The notes: generated by a model not told the origin, from the sequence alone. A stretch of DNA of 64,000 bases from Odontocerum albicorne (GCA_949825065.1 OX463859.1:6920217-6984216); one strand, 5' to 3'. Positions 1-10,405 are shown, counted from the first letter of the stretch. A program made the numbers and translations.

Positions 1-127
1 GTACAATACTGGAAGCGGTTGTAAATTTTTTTGAAGCCCTCCTGAAACTTATTCTTCAGAATCGCGTCCAAAATCACGGTCGAATCCTTTTGGATATGGC
101 TGAAATCATGTCAAAACGCTTTCCTAA
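1..127 (-). pseudogene. Mariner-type transposase, C-terminal fragment, cut by window edge
   Basis: Read on the minus strand, one frame gives about 40 residues resembling the extreme C-terminus of mariner transposases (pattern KAF.HDFSHIQKDSTVIL, then NKFQEGFKKIYNRFQYC). This is the segment just after the last catalytic aspartate in that family. One in-frame stop is present and the catalytic part would lie to the right, where it is absent. It is a dead remnant, and family membership is inferred from this short stretch only. Confidence 0.5.
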
Positions 128-1118
128 ATAATTTCTATAGTAAAAAAATAAGAAAACATTTTTGTGAAAATCTTGCAATAAACAAAACGTGTATTTTTTG
201 CAATAAACACAAAGTCAATGCTTGTGAATTCTCAAACAGAATATTGTAATTTCTCAACAAGCAATTGACGTAGTCTAAGTAACTCTACTCTGGTTGGTTG
301 GAAAAAATATATTTAGGGTCATAAGCCGGTTTATTATGCCCTAGAGCAGTGCTATTAAAATCGTCTCATTGGGGGCACCGGTATTTATCTTTCGGCATCA
401 GCTAGAGATTGGCTTATTTTTTTTTTAAATGACGTAGTTGTATAACACACAGGTTTTATTGAATTCAAAGAAATAAATAAATATTTAGACGTTCTTAAGT
501 TTACAGTTATATTTATTCTTTAAAAAAAAATGCCTGTGTGCTCCGATTGTCGCCCGTCTGTGTACCATCGGATACAGCGGTGTGGTCGGTGAGATTACTG
601 GTGCGCAACGGTTCCCTCACTTAAAAGAAGAGTAGAATTATTTATTTATGGAAAGCATTGAAGATGAAATATCAGGTTTGGAAATATACGATTCGTATTT
701 CATGTAGATAAGGTACAAAAAATGATAACGGAGATCCATCGTTTTTACCTTTCCAAGTAGAAAAGGAAGTGTAAATTAATTGCGTGTATAAGAACCTATT
801 CAATCTATTTCCGCTAGACTTGAAAAAAAAAACAAGAAAAAGAAAACGGGAGAAGCAGATAGAAAGACATATCTCGAATAAAGCATCTTCCTTTCGGATG
901 TTTTAACGTCTAAAGGAGAAAAATGGTGGATTGTTTCTTCCGCATTTGTTTTATATTTTCCTTTTGGGTCGGACGATAAAGAAAAAGAAGAGAAAAATGC
1001 TTTATCGTGAGAGATTAGTAATTTACCCTTCGTTTATTCGGTATATATTTATTCTTTGAGAAGACAACTTTTCTCAGTGACGAAATTAAAAATACCTTTA
1101 AGATAATAACTTTTATAA
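128..1118. other. AT-rich intergenic sequence
   Basis: No gene-like frame. A more GC-rich patch at about 350-400 and 535-615 may be the ends of an old DNA transposon, but I could not match the two ends or find a target duplication. Confidence 0.5.
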
Positions 1119-1120
1119 TA

Positions 1121-1995
1121 CAGGTGACCATCGACTTTCGCACATTCTAGTTTCGCACAATTCGCTGTTTTGCACATTTTTTAAAGATTTTTGTCGATAA
1201 CTCAAAAATTGTTCGCTTCCGTGCAGTCACTCCCACTTTTTTGGAAAAAACACAATATATGGAACGGTATGAACAATATTGGAGACTCGTGGACTGAAAT
1301 AAAAGAGCCAACAATGAAATGTTCGTGGAAACAATTATGTCCACAAATGACGAGTGATTTTATAAATTCTGAAGAAACTCCGGAAACTATCACAGATGAA
1401 ATAGTTAGCCTAATGAATGAACTAAACTTGGACGTCAACAACGAAGATGTTAATGAGTTAATTGAATCTCACTCAGTACCTCTGTCAAGTGAATACTTAA
1501 TTGAGCAACAAGGGTTAAATGAAATACACAATGAAAGTGAGGAAGAAGAAGTTGATAAAGTCGTCAAGTTTTTGACAATCAAAATTATGAATGAAGCCTT
1601 CATGCATCTTGACAATTTTTTTCCTATCATGGAAAAATGTGACCCCAATGGCGAACGTACTCGTATATCTCAAGTACGTAGAGCGATTGAGAAAGACACA
1701 GTATGTTATAGAACTTTATCAACAAAAGAAAAAAAAGGGTGGTATTCAACTAACTCTTGACAAGTTTATAAAGAAAACACCTGAAAGCACTTAAACACGC
1801 CTCGTTAACTTAATTATGTATATTGATAAATAAATATTTTTAATATATTGTATTATTGATAAATAAATATTGTTTTGATAAATAAATATTTTAAAATACA
1901 ATTTTTGGTGTTTTTTACATCCCTCTATTTTCGAGCATTCAACATTCGCACACATTTTCAGGAACCAATTATGTGCGAAAGTCGAGGGCCACCTG
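1121..1995 (+). mobile_element. Tigger/pogo-like DNA transposon, internally deleted
   Basis: The terminal inverted repeats are CAGGTGACCATCGACTTTCG at the left and the complement of CGAAAGTCGAGGGCCACCTG at the right, differing at two positions. Both ends are flanked by TA (1119-1120 and 1996-1997), the target duplication of Tc1/mariner/pogo elements. At 875 bp it is far shorter than a full Tigger (about 2.5 kb) and keeps only the C-terminal third of the transposase frame. It is therefore non-autonomous, with well-preserved boundaries. Confidence 0.85.
1261..1794 (+). pseudogene. Tigger-like transposase, C-terminal remnant
   Basis: The frame contains IGDSWTEIKEPTMKCSWKQL, the region after the DDE domain in Tigger/CENP-B-related transposases. 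An acidic stretch follows (EIVSLMNELNLDVNNEDVNE, then ESEEEEVDK), and then the conserved DPNGERTRISQVRRAIE segment. The first frame stops at 1760. In the next frame, after an A-rich run near 1727-1737, the typical ending QLTLDKFIKK runs to a stop at 1794, so a single frameshift in the A run explains the break. The CENP-B-type DNA-binding domain and the catalytic residues are missing. The ATG at 1191 lies in terminal-repeat sequence and is unlikely to be a real start. Confidence 0.75.
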
Positions 1996-1997
1996 TA

Positions 1998-2308
1998 CGG
2001 GTATTACTTTTGTAGTTTATTAATTTGCTCGATATTCAAAAGAGCTTAGCCAGGAGACAAAATTGAAATAAACTATTTACTTGAGTCCCATCAATCGATC
2101 TTTCGGGTTAGGAATACTGGATTTAGCACGTTACTTGCTATCAGTTATATTATCCTGTACCACAAATGATGACAGGTTATATATATGAACGACGAATTTG
2201 AATTTTTATTTAATCGAGTTTCTTTCACACTTTCAACAGGTGTTTTTTTAAAATCGATTCTTAAATTATCGTGATATTATTCTGATATTGAACTATTTTG
2301 GGTTACCA
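1998..2308. other. AT-rich spacer
   Basis: No coding or repeat signal recognised. Confidence 0.5.
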
Positions 2309-2560
2309 GAACCCTCTTCTTCCCAGTGTCATGTCAGGCCCCCCCCAACGTTGAATATCACTTGAGAGTAAACATCTTTGTCCCCGGCAGCCCGAAAAAG
2401 ATCTCCAACGCCACATATGCCAGTCCAATCACGTATATTGAGGAGCCAGAAGATACGAGAGTAACGCATTAAAGTACAGCTAATGCCCTGAATGCCTTTC
2501 TCCCTGGTGGATCTCTGAAACAAGAGGCTAAATCATGAGTCCAAAGGCTTATGATTTGAC
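2309..2560 (-). mobile_element. RTE-like LINE, 3'-terminal fragment
   Basis: Minus-strand translation ends in IRDWTGICGVGDLFRAAGDK, the same C-terminus as the better copy at 3620-4095. It is followed by the same short 3' tail containing gacatgac and gaagaag. Only the last roughly 60 codons and the tail survive, which fits 5' truncation during reverse transcription. Confidence 0.75.
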
Positions 2561-2721
2561 GATGTGGACTACACGAGGGGTATTAATTCGACTAAAATAT
2601 TATTTAAAGCCTTTGATTAAAAAGGAATGGAGAGGAATCGTTATCTCAGAATCTTTTTGATGAAGATCAGGGGTCATAAACCCAAAGTTTGTTTGGTTTA
2701 TTTTGAAGTTAATTTATTTTG

Positions 2722-2800
2722 TCGGCGACCGTGGTCTAATGGTTAGCATTCGCGCTAAGCAATTGTGTACCCTAGGTTCGATTCCTGGAGTATTACCATC
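2722..2800 (+). mobile_element. tRNA-derived SINE head
   Basis: An A-box-like TGGTCTAATGGTTAG and a B-box-like GGTTCGATTCC sit about 30 bp apart, the spacing of a tRNA promoter. The flanks do not pair into an acceptor stem. It is better read as a SINE head than as a working tRNA gene. It differs from the main SINE family of this window. Confidence 0.55.
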
Positions 2801-3619
2801 CATAGTGGATTCATTCTTAAACCATTTTATACCCGAATAAATTTTTTTGAATAGCTTATATACTACATATAATAAATTCTTATTAAGCAATACAAAAAAA
2901 CGTTATACAAAATTCTGCCTAACGTAAGACTGCAACACACCATCAGAATTTTGGGTTTGATTTGTTAAGGCTTTATGCTAATTGAAGTACGACATATTGC
3001 ACAGAATAAATCAATAAGCACACATACGTCTTCTAGCCATAAGATGTCTGACAATCGTTTGGTTTAGCCTTTGATTATTTATTTTACCACCAAGAATACA
3101 GCGCACTTTTAAAGTTAACAACGATGTACAGCAGAAACTGTTTATTAACAAAAATATCAAGTAAACATAAAGAGATTTAAATTTAGAAATACTTTTTTTA
3201 AAGACAGCACAAAAATTGAAGAATTCTCCGCGTAAAGTGCGTCATCTTAAGTGAATAAAAAACATCTAACGACTAGAAAGAGCTTTCGGAATAGGCGGCA
3301 TCAGGAGACCAACTGCCTTGGCCTACTTTGAGAGTCCTAATAGACTTAAATTTGATACAAGGTGAACATGCAAAGATGGGGTTTATGGAACGAAACTAGC
3401 ATTGAATGTGATTGTGGGAATGTATAGTACATGACTCACTACACATGCTAGTTTGTAAGAGCATCAGGACTACATATTCTGGACAAGATCTTATTGATGC
3501 GAATGATAGGGTGATCTCAGTTACCTCGTTTGGATACGAAAATGAAAGAAAGAACATTGAAGATCAAAATAAATTTATGTTATAAAAAAAAACACGTTAA
3601 ACGATGTTGTAGAAAAACT
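2801..3619. other. AT-rich spacer
   Basis: No recognisable gene or element. Frames are short and broken. Confidence 0.5.
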
Positions 3620-4095
3620 TGAAACTTCGACAAGGGTTAGTTAAATGCTACGTTATTATGTGGAGTGGAATCATGGACTCTGAAAGTTGGTAGTATGAAC
3701 CGACTGGAAGCATTTGAAATGTGGATACACAGGAGAATGCTACGGATGTCCAGGAGAATGCTACCCTGGACGGATATGATCAGCAGCACAAGGGTTCTTC
3801 AAAGAGCCAAAGTTGGTAGAGAGTTAGCTAATATTAAAATCCGAAAGGTGTCCTATTTGGGTTATGTACTTAGAGGAGAAAATTACAAATGTCTGCACCT
3901 GATCATCCAAGGCAAAATAGAGGGTCGTAGAGGTGTTGGCAGGAGGGAAATCTCCTGGCTCCGCAATGTACGTGATTGGACTGGTATAGGGAGCGTCGGG
4001 GATCTTTTTCGGGCTGCCGGGGATAAAGATGCTTATTCTTAGGTGATAGTCAACGTTGGGTGGACCTGACGTGACACTAGGAAGAAGAAGTAGAA
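3620..4095 (+). mobile_element. RTE-like LINE, C-terminal reverse transcriptase fragment
   Basis: An open frame from about 3650 to 4042 reads ESWTL, then RLEAFEMWIHRRMLRMS, then KIRKVSYLGYVLRGENYKCL, then IIQGKIEGRRGVGRREISWL and VRDWTG...DLFRAAGDK. This is the typical region downstream of the reverse-transcriptase core in RTE-type endonuclease-reverse-transcriptase proteins. The duplicate MLRMS/MLPWT segment suggests a small internal duplication of CAGGAGAATGCTAC (3731-3764). The 3' tail ends in gaagaagaag. The element is 5'-truncated and dead. Confidence 0.8.
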
Positions 4096-4762
4096 AAACA
4101 TACATTTGTTTAAGAATTATAATTTTGATGAAATCCATAATAAATTAAATAAACATATACTTGTAATACTTAATTTATTTAAGGTTTTGGTTTGAACTGT
4201 GTGGAATTCCATATTATACTATTTAACGCGATACCAGTCTGACCTCAACACTACTCGCATCAAATCGGGATGTAGAAACACGTGTAGGGGGGAGTGGTGT
4301 AATTAGTGGAATAAAGTAATTTGTTGTTAAACATGTTAGAATACTTAACTGTATATTTGATATTCGGCATACATCCACTTATAAAACCTGAATATAAAAA
4401 CTGCATTGTTTTCGAAACGTCAGCATCATACACCAAACCACAACACTGCGAAAAATATAGGAATATTTAATTTACAATATTTAAAATGTTCAAATATAAT
4501 TTTGTTTGGTAAATTTATTTTGATTCAAAAACCATTGATTTTGCACCCCTGCCGTAATCATATCCATTACTTAATTAATTTGCTCTTAGGGCCTTTTCTT
4601 CTTCTTCTTATTTGTTCAGAAAGGATTTGTTTCGTGTTTCTGCCTGATGGGTATTGGGATATTCAATGTCACAAATTAATGGCATTTATTTATTATTATT
4701 TTCATCAAAATATTTAATTAATGGCGATATCGTTCCAACAGATGCTCACGACTTATTTTTAT
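4096..4762. other. AT-rich spacer with one dispersed motif
   Basis: No gene. At about 4255-4340 the sequence GTAGAAACACGTG followed by an aataaag run recurs in inverted form near 19617-19660, suggesting a small piece of an unclassified repeat. Confidence 0.4.
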
Positions 4763-5500
4763 GGGAATGTCATTATTAGTACCTTAGATTTCAATTAATG
4801 AATTTCATTGTATTTTTCATATTTGTTATTCGAGTATTAACATTTTTAAAGACCTTTGTGACCTAGCTGGTATGGAAATGTCATTATTAGTGTCTTAGAT
4901 TTCAATTAATGAATTTCACTGTATTATTCACATGTATTATTCGAGTATCAACATTTTTAATGACCTAGCTATTAAGGAAATCTTATTATTAGTAGGTATC
5001 TTAGATTTAAATCAATAAATTTCACTGTATTATTCACATTTATTATTCGAGTATGAACACTTTTAATGGCCTAACTGTTATGGAAATGTCAGTATTAGTA
5101 TCTTAGATTTCAATTAATGAATTTCACTGTATTATTCACATTTATTATTCGAGTATTAACATTTTTAATGACCTAGCTATTATGGAAATGTCATTATTAG
5201 TATCTTAGATTTCAATTAATGAATTTCACTGTATTATTCACATTTATTATTCGAGTATTAACATTTTTAATGACCTAACTGTTATGGAAATGTCAGTATT
5301 CGTATCTTAGATTTCAATTAATGAATTTCATTGTATTATTCACATTTATTATTCGAGTATTAACATTTTTAATGACCTCTGTAACTAGCTGTAATGGAAA
5401 TGTCATTATTAGTATCTAAGATTTCAATTAATGAATTTCATTGTAATTTTTATATTTATTATTCGAGTATTAATATTTTAATGACCTCTGTGACATAGCT
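4763..5500. repeat. Tandem repeat, 102-111 bp unit, about 7 copies
   Basis: The phrase ggaaatgtcattattagta recurs at about 4763, 4874, 4976, 5082, 5184, 5286 and 5396. It is followed each time by cttagatttcaattaatgaa and attattcgagtat. Unit length varies through small indels (an extra ctctgtga segment). No coding potential. It is a local satellite-like array. Confidence 0.9.
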
Positions 5501-5729
5501 GGCAATACATTTATCTGCCAATCCGCAGATTGTGGGCTCCATATCCATTGGTACCCATACATATCATCACACCGTATCCCTTGTGGGGTGGGCAAACATT
5601 AAAAACTCTCCAAACGTTTCTATAGGCAAACACCTAGGTATGCCTGTTAGCAAACATTGCTCTGCTCGGAAGCTTTTTTCCTGTTCTGATTTTTTTTTTT
5701 CTTATTTGATTTAAAATACAGTACATATT

Positions 5730-6192
5730 GTAGGAACTACGGTCGTCCCTGAATATTGTCAACACACACGGTCAACGACCGACGAAACGACCTTTGGATA
5801 TGTCCAAAGGTCGCATACCAAAACATTGATATTGTTTACCCCCAAATACTATTTACGATACATTCCACAGTAGAAAGAGAACGCATCACGCTGTCTCACC
5901 GTTTTCGCAAACAAATCGTCTACCCACAACACTAATTGCGATGTCTGCAATATTTCAATCGACCATCTCTGCACGCACAGAAGCGAGATAAAAATATATT
6001 GCGGGTGTACTCCCGCGCCCGTTCTAAAATGTATAAATACCTACTTACCGATAAATAAAATCATTAATCATTCATCACTATTTATTATTCATTGATTCAT
6101 TCACTCTCTCTTTCCGCATTGCTAATTGACGTATTTTATTTAAATACCAAACAATCAAAATCATCATCGCGTCCTTCAAGGACATCCGCTAA
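5730..6192 (+). mobile_element. LTR-like sequence, copy 1
   Basis: Shares blocks in order with 35786-36300: GGTCAACGACCGA, GTAGAAAGAGAAC, a TATA-like ATAAATACCTAC, AATAAA-type polyadenylation signals, CATTCACTCTC, and a GTCC..AGGACAT..GCTA segment. Promoter-like and poly(A)-signal motifs in this order, seen twice, fit a retrotransposon LTR plus leader. The edges are not certain and no gag or pol is seen. LINE-A follows directly at 6193. Confidence 0.5.
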
Positions 6193-6545
6193 AATATCAT
6201 CACGCCGTTTCTGTTGTGGGGCAGGCAAAGATAACAGGTCTCCAAAATTTCCTAACGAAGTACACAATTTTCACCTCCTCCCCATTCATCATCTTGTCAT
6301 GCACAATATTCATTTATTCATACTTCTCACTTCATCTTATTTCAAAATCTGGTCCAATCGATCCAGCCATGTTTTCCTCAGCCTCCGTCTTACACTTATG
6401 CCTTGCACTACTGATTTGTATACTCGCTTAGTCATTCTGTCACCATGCATTCTTTTCACATGTCCAAACTATCGTAAATCTCCTTTTTTCATCTTACTTC
6501 AAACATCAATTTTATCTATGCATTTATTTCTCAATTTCGCCTTCC
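6193..6545 (-). mobile_element. LINE-A fragment
   Basis: Antisense order of the LINE-A 3' end: atcatcacgccgtttctg and ggggcaggcaaag. Minus translation then gives FGHVKRMHGDRMTKRVYKS, followed by a diverged arginine-rich RLRKTWLD stretch. This is the region after the reverse-transcriptase core. It is 5'-truncated, and its upstream side merges into the tandem array that follows. Confidence 0.7.
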
Positions 6546-6554
6546 TTCACGTAT

Positions 6555-7450
6555 ATATTACATAGTATATAATACATTGACTTTTCTTTCACGTATATAT
6601 TATATAATACATTGACACTGCACTTACGAATTCGCTTACAGGTTTCCAAACTTTCACGTACATATATTATATTATATTATACATTAACATTTCTTTCACG
6701 TATATGTTATATAATACGAGTACATTGACACTGCACTTATGAATTCGCTTATAGATTTCTACACTTTCACGTACATACATTGACACTTCTTTCACGTGTA
6801 TATTGTATAATAAATTGACACTGCACTTTTGAATTCGCTTACAGATTTCCACACTTTCACGTACATATATTATATTATACATTAACATTTCTTTCACGTA
6901 TATATAATATTATATAATACGAGTAAATTGACACTGCACTTATGAATTCGCTTATAGATTAATACACTTTCACGTACATACATTGACACTTCTTTCACTT
7001 GTATATTGTATAATACATTGACACTGCACTTATGAATTCGCTTACAGATTTCCACACTTTCACGTATATATAGTATTATATAATACATTGACACTGCACT
7101 TATGAATTCGCTTACAGATTTCCACACTTTCACGTATATATTATATAATACATTGACACTGCACTTATGAATTCGCTTACTGATTTCCACACTTTCACGT
7201 ACATATATTATATTATACATTGACACTTATTTCACGTATATATAATATTATATAATACATTGACACTGCACTTATGAATTCGCTTATAGATTCCTACACT
7301 TTCACATACATATATTATATAGTACAATACAATACATTGACACTTCTTTCACGTATATATTGAAAATACATTGACAATAAACTTATGAATTCGCTTACAG
7401 ATTTCCACACTTTCACTTATATCATATATTATATAATACATTTACACTGC
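6555..7450. repeat. Tandem repeat, 66-113 bp units, about 9 copies
   Basis: GAATTCGCTTA recurs near 6628, 6741, 6831, 6943, 7033, 7103, 7169, 7275 and 7386. Each is preceded by cattgacactgcactta and followed by agatttccacactttcacgta. Long and short units alternate. Minus-strand frames over it are repeat artefacts, not genes. Confidence 0.9.
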
Positions 7451-7582
7451 ACAATATTTCTTATTGCACGCATATCCAAAGTATTCATTGTATTTTTATT
7501 CCTCTTCTGCAAAGTTCAATTTAAAACTAAATATTAACATTTTAAACAAATAATATAATTAAAAATACATATTGCTTATATA

Positions 7583-8137
7583 AAGGGTCTTTTAGTTGAG
7601 TTTTTTTAAATATTAATTTTTTTAATTCTAGAATAAAATACACAATTGGCTTTGATTTCATAACACTTTTTATTGGTCATTGAAGTATAATGTATGATAT
7701 TTAAACACAAAAAAACAATATCTACCAAATGTCCACCTCTTGCAGTTCCACAGATGTCCACTCTTTTGTCAACATTTTCGATGACATTTTGGCATAATTG
7801 CGGTTCTAACTCACCAATAACGCGAATAATTCCATCCAAACGCTCAGGAATTGATTGGAGGTCATTCTTATAGACCTGGTTTTTCACGTAACCCCAAAGA
7901 AAAAAGTTCAACGGTGTCAGATCACATGATCTTGATGGCCAATCAACATCACCGTTTCCGGAGATTACAATATTAAAATAATTCAACAATTTGAAAGCGT
8001 TATTGTATTGTATACGACTCAATTTTTATAAATGTCGCACATAACACTTCTCAAATGTCACAAGACCCATGCAAGTTCGCGACGCCAGATGTGTTTTATC
8101 CAAGAATTAAAAAAACCGCTTAATTTGAAAGACCCTT
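7583..8137 (-). mobile_element. Non-autonomous Tc1/mariner-superfamily element
   Basis: The ends are AAGGGTCTTTTAGTTGAG and the complement of CTTAATTTGAAAGACCCTT, flanked by TA at 7581-7582 and 8138-8139. The minus strand carries the transposase C-terminus: VDWPSRSCDLTPLNFFLWGY, VKNQVYKND, then IRVIGELEPQLCQNVIEN and a GGHLVDIVF ending. This is the insect IS630/Tc1/mariner group with CDLTPLDFFLWG at the third catalytic aspartate. That residue is N here (LNFF). The N-terminal part is deleted, and the same deletion joint is present in the copy at 34331-35038. Confidence 0.85.
7606..8022 (-). pseudogene. Transposase C-terminal remnant (Tc1/mariner superfamily)
   Basis: About 138 codons remain open. 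Roughly the first 25 are joined from the element's 5' end and are not family-like. The C-terminal 110 residues match the catalytic-domain end of this transposase group. The first two acidic catalytic residues are absent and the third is replaced (D to N), so it cannot be active. Confidence 0.75.
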
Positions 8138-8150
8138 TACGAGTATGTAC

Positions 8151-8260
8151 GACGACTTCCATGGCCTAATTGGTAAGACGCTTGTCTGGTGTCCTCTTAA
8201 GGCCTCTTTAACATATTTCTGGTTGGGTGAAAGATATTTTCACATTGTACTAAGCCCGTC
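8151..8260 (+). mobile_element. SINE, main family, truncated
   Basis: Head TGGCCTAATTGGTAAGACG (A box) is followed directly by taaggcctctttaacatatt and TTCTGGTTGGGTGAAAGATA. The B-box part is deleted compared with the full copy at 31212. No 3' tail is clear. Confidence 0.65.
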
Positions 8261-8404
8261 AGATTGTATTGTATACAACGAAAGTGTAATACAATACAAT
8301 ATAAGATTTCTGTGGCCTAGTTGTCACCTGTCATCATTTGTGATAACGGAACTGATATTGGACGTACATACGAGTATATGAAGAATGTGTTTGGGAGACT
8401 ACAG

Positions 8405-8665
8405 ATGATTCAGCCATGTTTTTCTCGATCTACTTTTTCCACGCATGTTTTCCAGTTGGGGTAAGCGGAAATGATGGAGTCAGATTTTCCTATCTCGACG
8501 AAGATATTTCGCCTCTTCCACACTCCTACAATTTCTCATACAAGTCCTACGATTTACCTGATTTCTTACATTGCCTTTTTTCAAAATATTATAAACTTCA
8601 TCAAACAATATTTTTTTTTATATTTTTCTACTATGCTGTCTACTTACATTTGCTGGTCTCTGCTG
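8405..8665 (-). mobile_element. LINE-A fragment (3' region)
   Basis: Antisense LINE-A features: cgcatgttttccagttgggg, atttctcatacaagtcctac and a long T-rich stretch, in the order seen at 43735, 47880 and 49590. It is diverged and carries no usable frame. Plus-strand frames here are shadows. Confidence 0.45.
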
Positions 8666-8711
8666 TCTTCTTCTGGGAACACTTGACACAATTAATAATA
8701 ATTGATTCTTC

Positions 8712-9075
8712 GGACACGGAAAGGAATGAAGACAATGAAATCTAAATACAATACAACACAACGAAAGGAATGAAGATAATAAAATCTAAATATAATACAA
8801 CACAACGAAAAGAATAAAGACAATAAAAGCTAAATATAATACAACACAAGGAAATGAATGAATACAATAAAAGCTAAATATAATACAACACAACGAAAGG
8901 AATGAAGATAATAAAAGCTAAATATAATACAACACTACGAAAGGAATGAAGACAATAAAAGTTAAATATAATACAACACAACGAAAGGAATGAAGACAAT
9001 AATAGCTAAATATAATACAACACAACAAAAGGAATGAAGACAATAAAAGCTAAATATAATGCAACACAACGAAAA
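8712..9075. repeat. Minisatellite, 44-bp unit, about 8 copies
   Basis: The unit is cgaaaggaatgaagacaata followed by aaagctaaatataatacaac and acaa. Copies differ by a few substitutions (agataat for agacaat, aaaatct for aaaagct). Confidence 0.9.
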
Positions 9076-9474
9076 TAAAATACAACAATATCGTACTTTA
9101 ACAGGCCATTGCGTGCCTTAAACAGGCCATTGCGTGTTGCAATGTATAATATGTATGTTGTTACAAAGGGTGAGAGTATTCCTTGAACCAAACTTAGGTT
9201 TTACTTTCTTTCTTTCTAACGCATGAAATCATTGTTCAGTAATGAGGTTGCGACCTTTCTCTAGGATTCAATTTTGAATGATTTTCAGACAGCTAATGGG
9301 GGTGAGAGTTCATACGAGTACAGTGTTGGATTCGTGATAATATCTAAGAGGTGGAATTTTTTATAACGATTTTTTTAATTATCAAAACTCTAAGACGCAA
9401 TAAGAATCAAGACAACCTTTCCCAGTGCCCGGCTTGTTCTCGAAGAAAGGTTTTACTATAATTGCAATATCTTA
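9076..9474. other. AT-rich spacer
   Basis: Contains a 20-bp tandem duplication, AACAGGCCATTGCGTG, at about 9099-9138. Otherwise nothing recognised. Confidence 0.5.
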
Positions 9475-9850
9475 GTAAATATTAAATAAATAAATAATAA
9501 TAAATAAAGGGTTTATTGATAGTAACATAATATGTGTAATGCATATATTGATAGTAACATAATATGTGTAATACATATATTGATAGTAACATAATATTTG
9601 TAATGCATATATTGATAGTAACATAATATGTGTAGTACATATATTGATAGTTACATAATATGTGTAATACATATATTAATACAATAGTAACATAATATGT
9701 GTAATACATATATTGATAGTAACATAATATGTGTATTACATATAAATACATTCCTCAATCGCACATATATCACAAGATAAACTGTAGAAAATACATTTAA
9801 GAGACAAGCTATCAAAGAGTCTGGGCTCATCTCATAACATCCCCCGGTCG
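9475..9850 (-). mobile_element. Retroelement 3' end (family E) with expanded repeat
   Basis: Shares with 20846-21050 an antisense A-rich tail (aaataaataataataaat), then gggtttattgatagtaacat, and at the far side gtctgggctcatctcataac followed by atcccc. In this copy the sequence just inside the tail is amplified into an array at 9508-9745. A non-LTR retroposon of unknown coding content is the likeliest source. Confidence 0.5.
9508..9745. repeat. Minisatellite, 32-bp unit, about 7 copies
   Basis: The unit is tattgatagtaacataatat followed by gtgtaatacata. One unit carries an insertion (ttaatacaatagtaac). Minus frames with VTINICITHIML repeats come only from this array. Confidence 0.9.
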
Positions 9851-9887
9851 AGAGATATATATATAGTTGAAAATGAAGGAATGCTTT

Positions 9888-9965
9888 AGTTGAAAATAAA
9901 GGAATATTTCGATGGTCCGACCACGTAAAAATAATGAATGACAAAGATTTATAAAAGTTATCTCT
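9888..9965 (+). mobile_element. LINE-A short fragment
   Basis: Translation gives IFRWSDHVKIMNDKDL, matching the LINE-A motif LRWFGHV.RMN...L. About 25 codons remain, directly upstream of a LINE-B piece. Confidence 0.5.
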
Positions 9966-9989
9966 GCAAGTAGAATAAAAGTTATAATT

Positions 9990-10405
9990 TCTCAAAAGAC
10001 GTTTAGAAATACTAAGAAAATTCTTAGTTTTTAGACAGTATTGTAACGTATTAAGACAGTATTGTAACGCATTTAAACAGTATTGTAACTATTTAGACAG
10101 TATTGTAACGTATTTAAACAGTATTGTAATGTATTTAGACAGTATTGTAAAGTATTTGATTTTTCTCTTTTCCTACCATTGCTTTATTATTCGTTTGATT
10201 GGTGATTTTTACTTTTATTTTAACTATGTACATGTATACGTATATTGTTCATACATTTCGTATAAAAAATAATCATTTGAATAATATGGTGACTATGTAA
10301 CTTCCTATATTTACTTTTGTCTAGTTGGTTGCAGCGATTGCCACCTGGCAATAAGCTTGCCTAATTGCTATACAATGAAGTTTTAAATAAATAAAAAGTA
10401 ACTAA
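9990..10405 (+). mobile_element. LINE-B (jockey-like) 3' end
   Basis: Begins with codons for KRRLEILRKFLVF, equivalent to the FKKRLKKLLIS ending at 39582. Then comes the LINE-B 3' UTR with an internal repeat array (10024-10155), gattggtgatttttactttt, the stem-loop GATTGCCACCTGGCAAT and an aaataaataaa tail. It is 5'-truncated. Confidence 0.75.
10024..10155. repeat. Short tandem repeat, 18-22 bp, about 7 copies
   Basis: Core cagtattgtaacgtattta. The same segment occurs once in the LINE-B 3' UTR at 27772-27792 (cagtattgtgtaacgtgttt), so this array is an expansion within the element. Confidence 0.85.

Noticed and set aside
350..610. hAT element with ends near 350 and 610
   Set aside because: End sequences do not match as inverted repeats and no 8-bp duplication was found.
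2722..2800. A tRNA gene
   Set aside because: A- and B-box-like motifs are present, but the flanks do not form an acceptor stem and the anticodon arm is not convincing. SINE head is the better reading.
6667..7226. Minus-strand proteins with ESVEICKRIHKCSVN repeats
   Set aside because: They follow the tandem repeat exactly and change frame with unit length.
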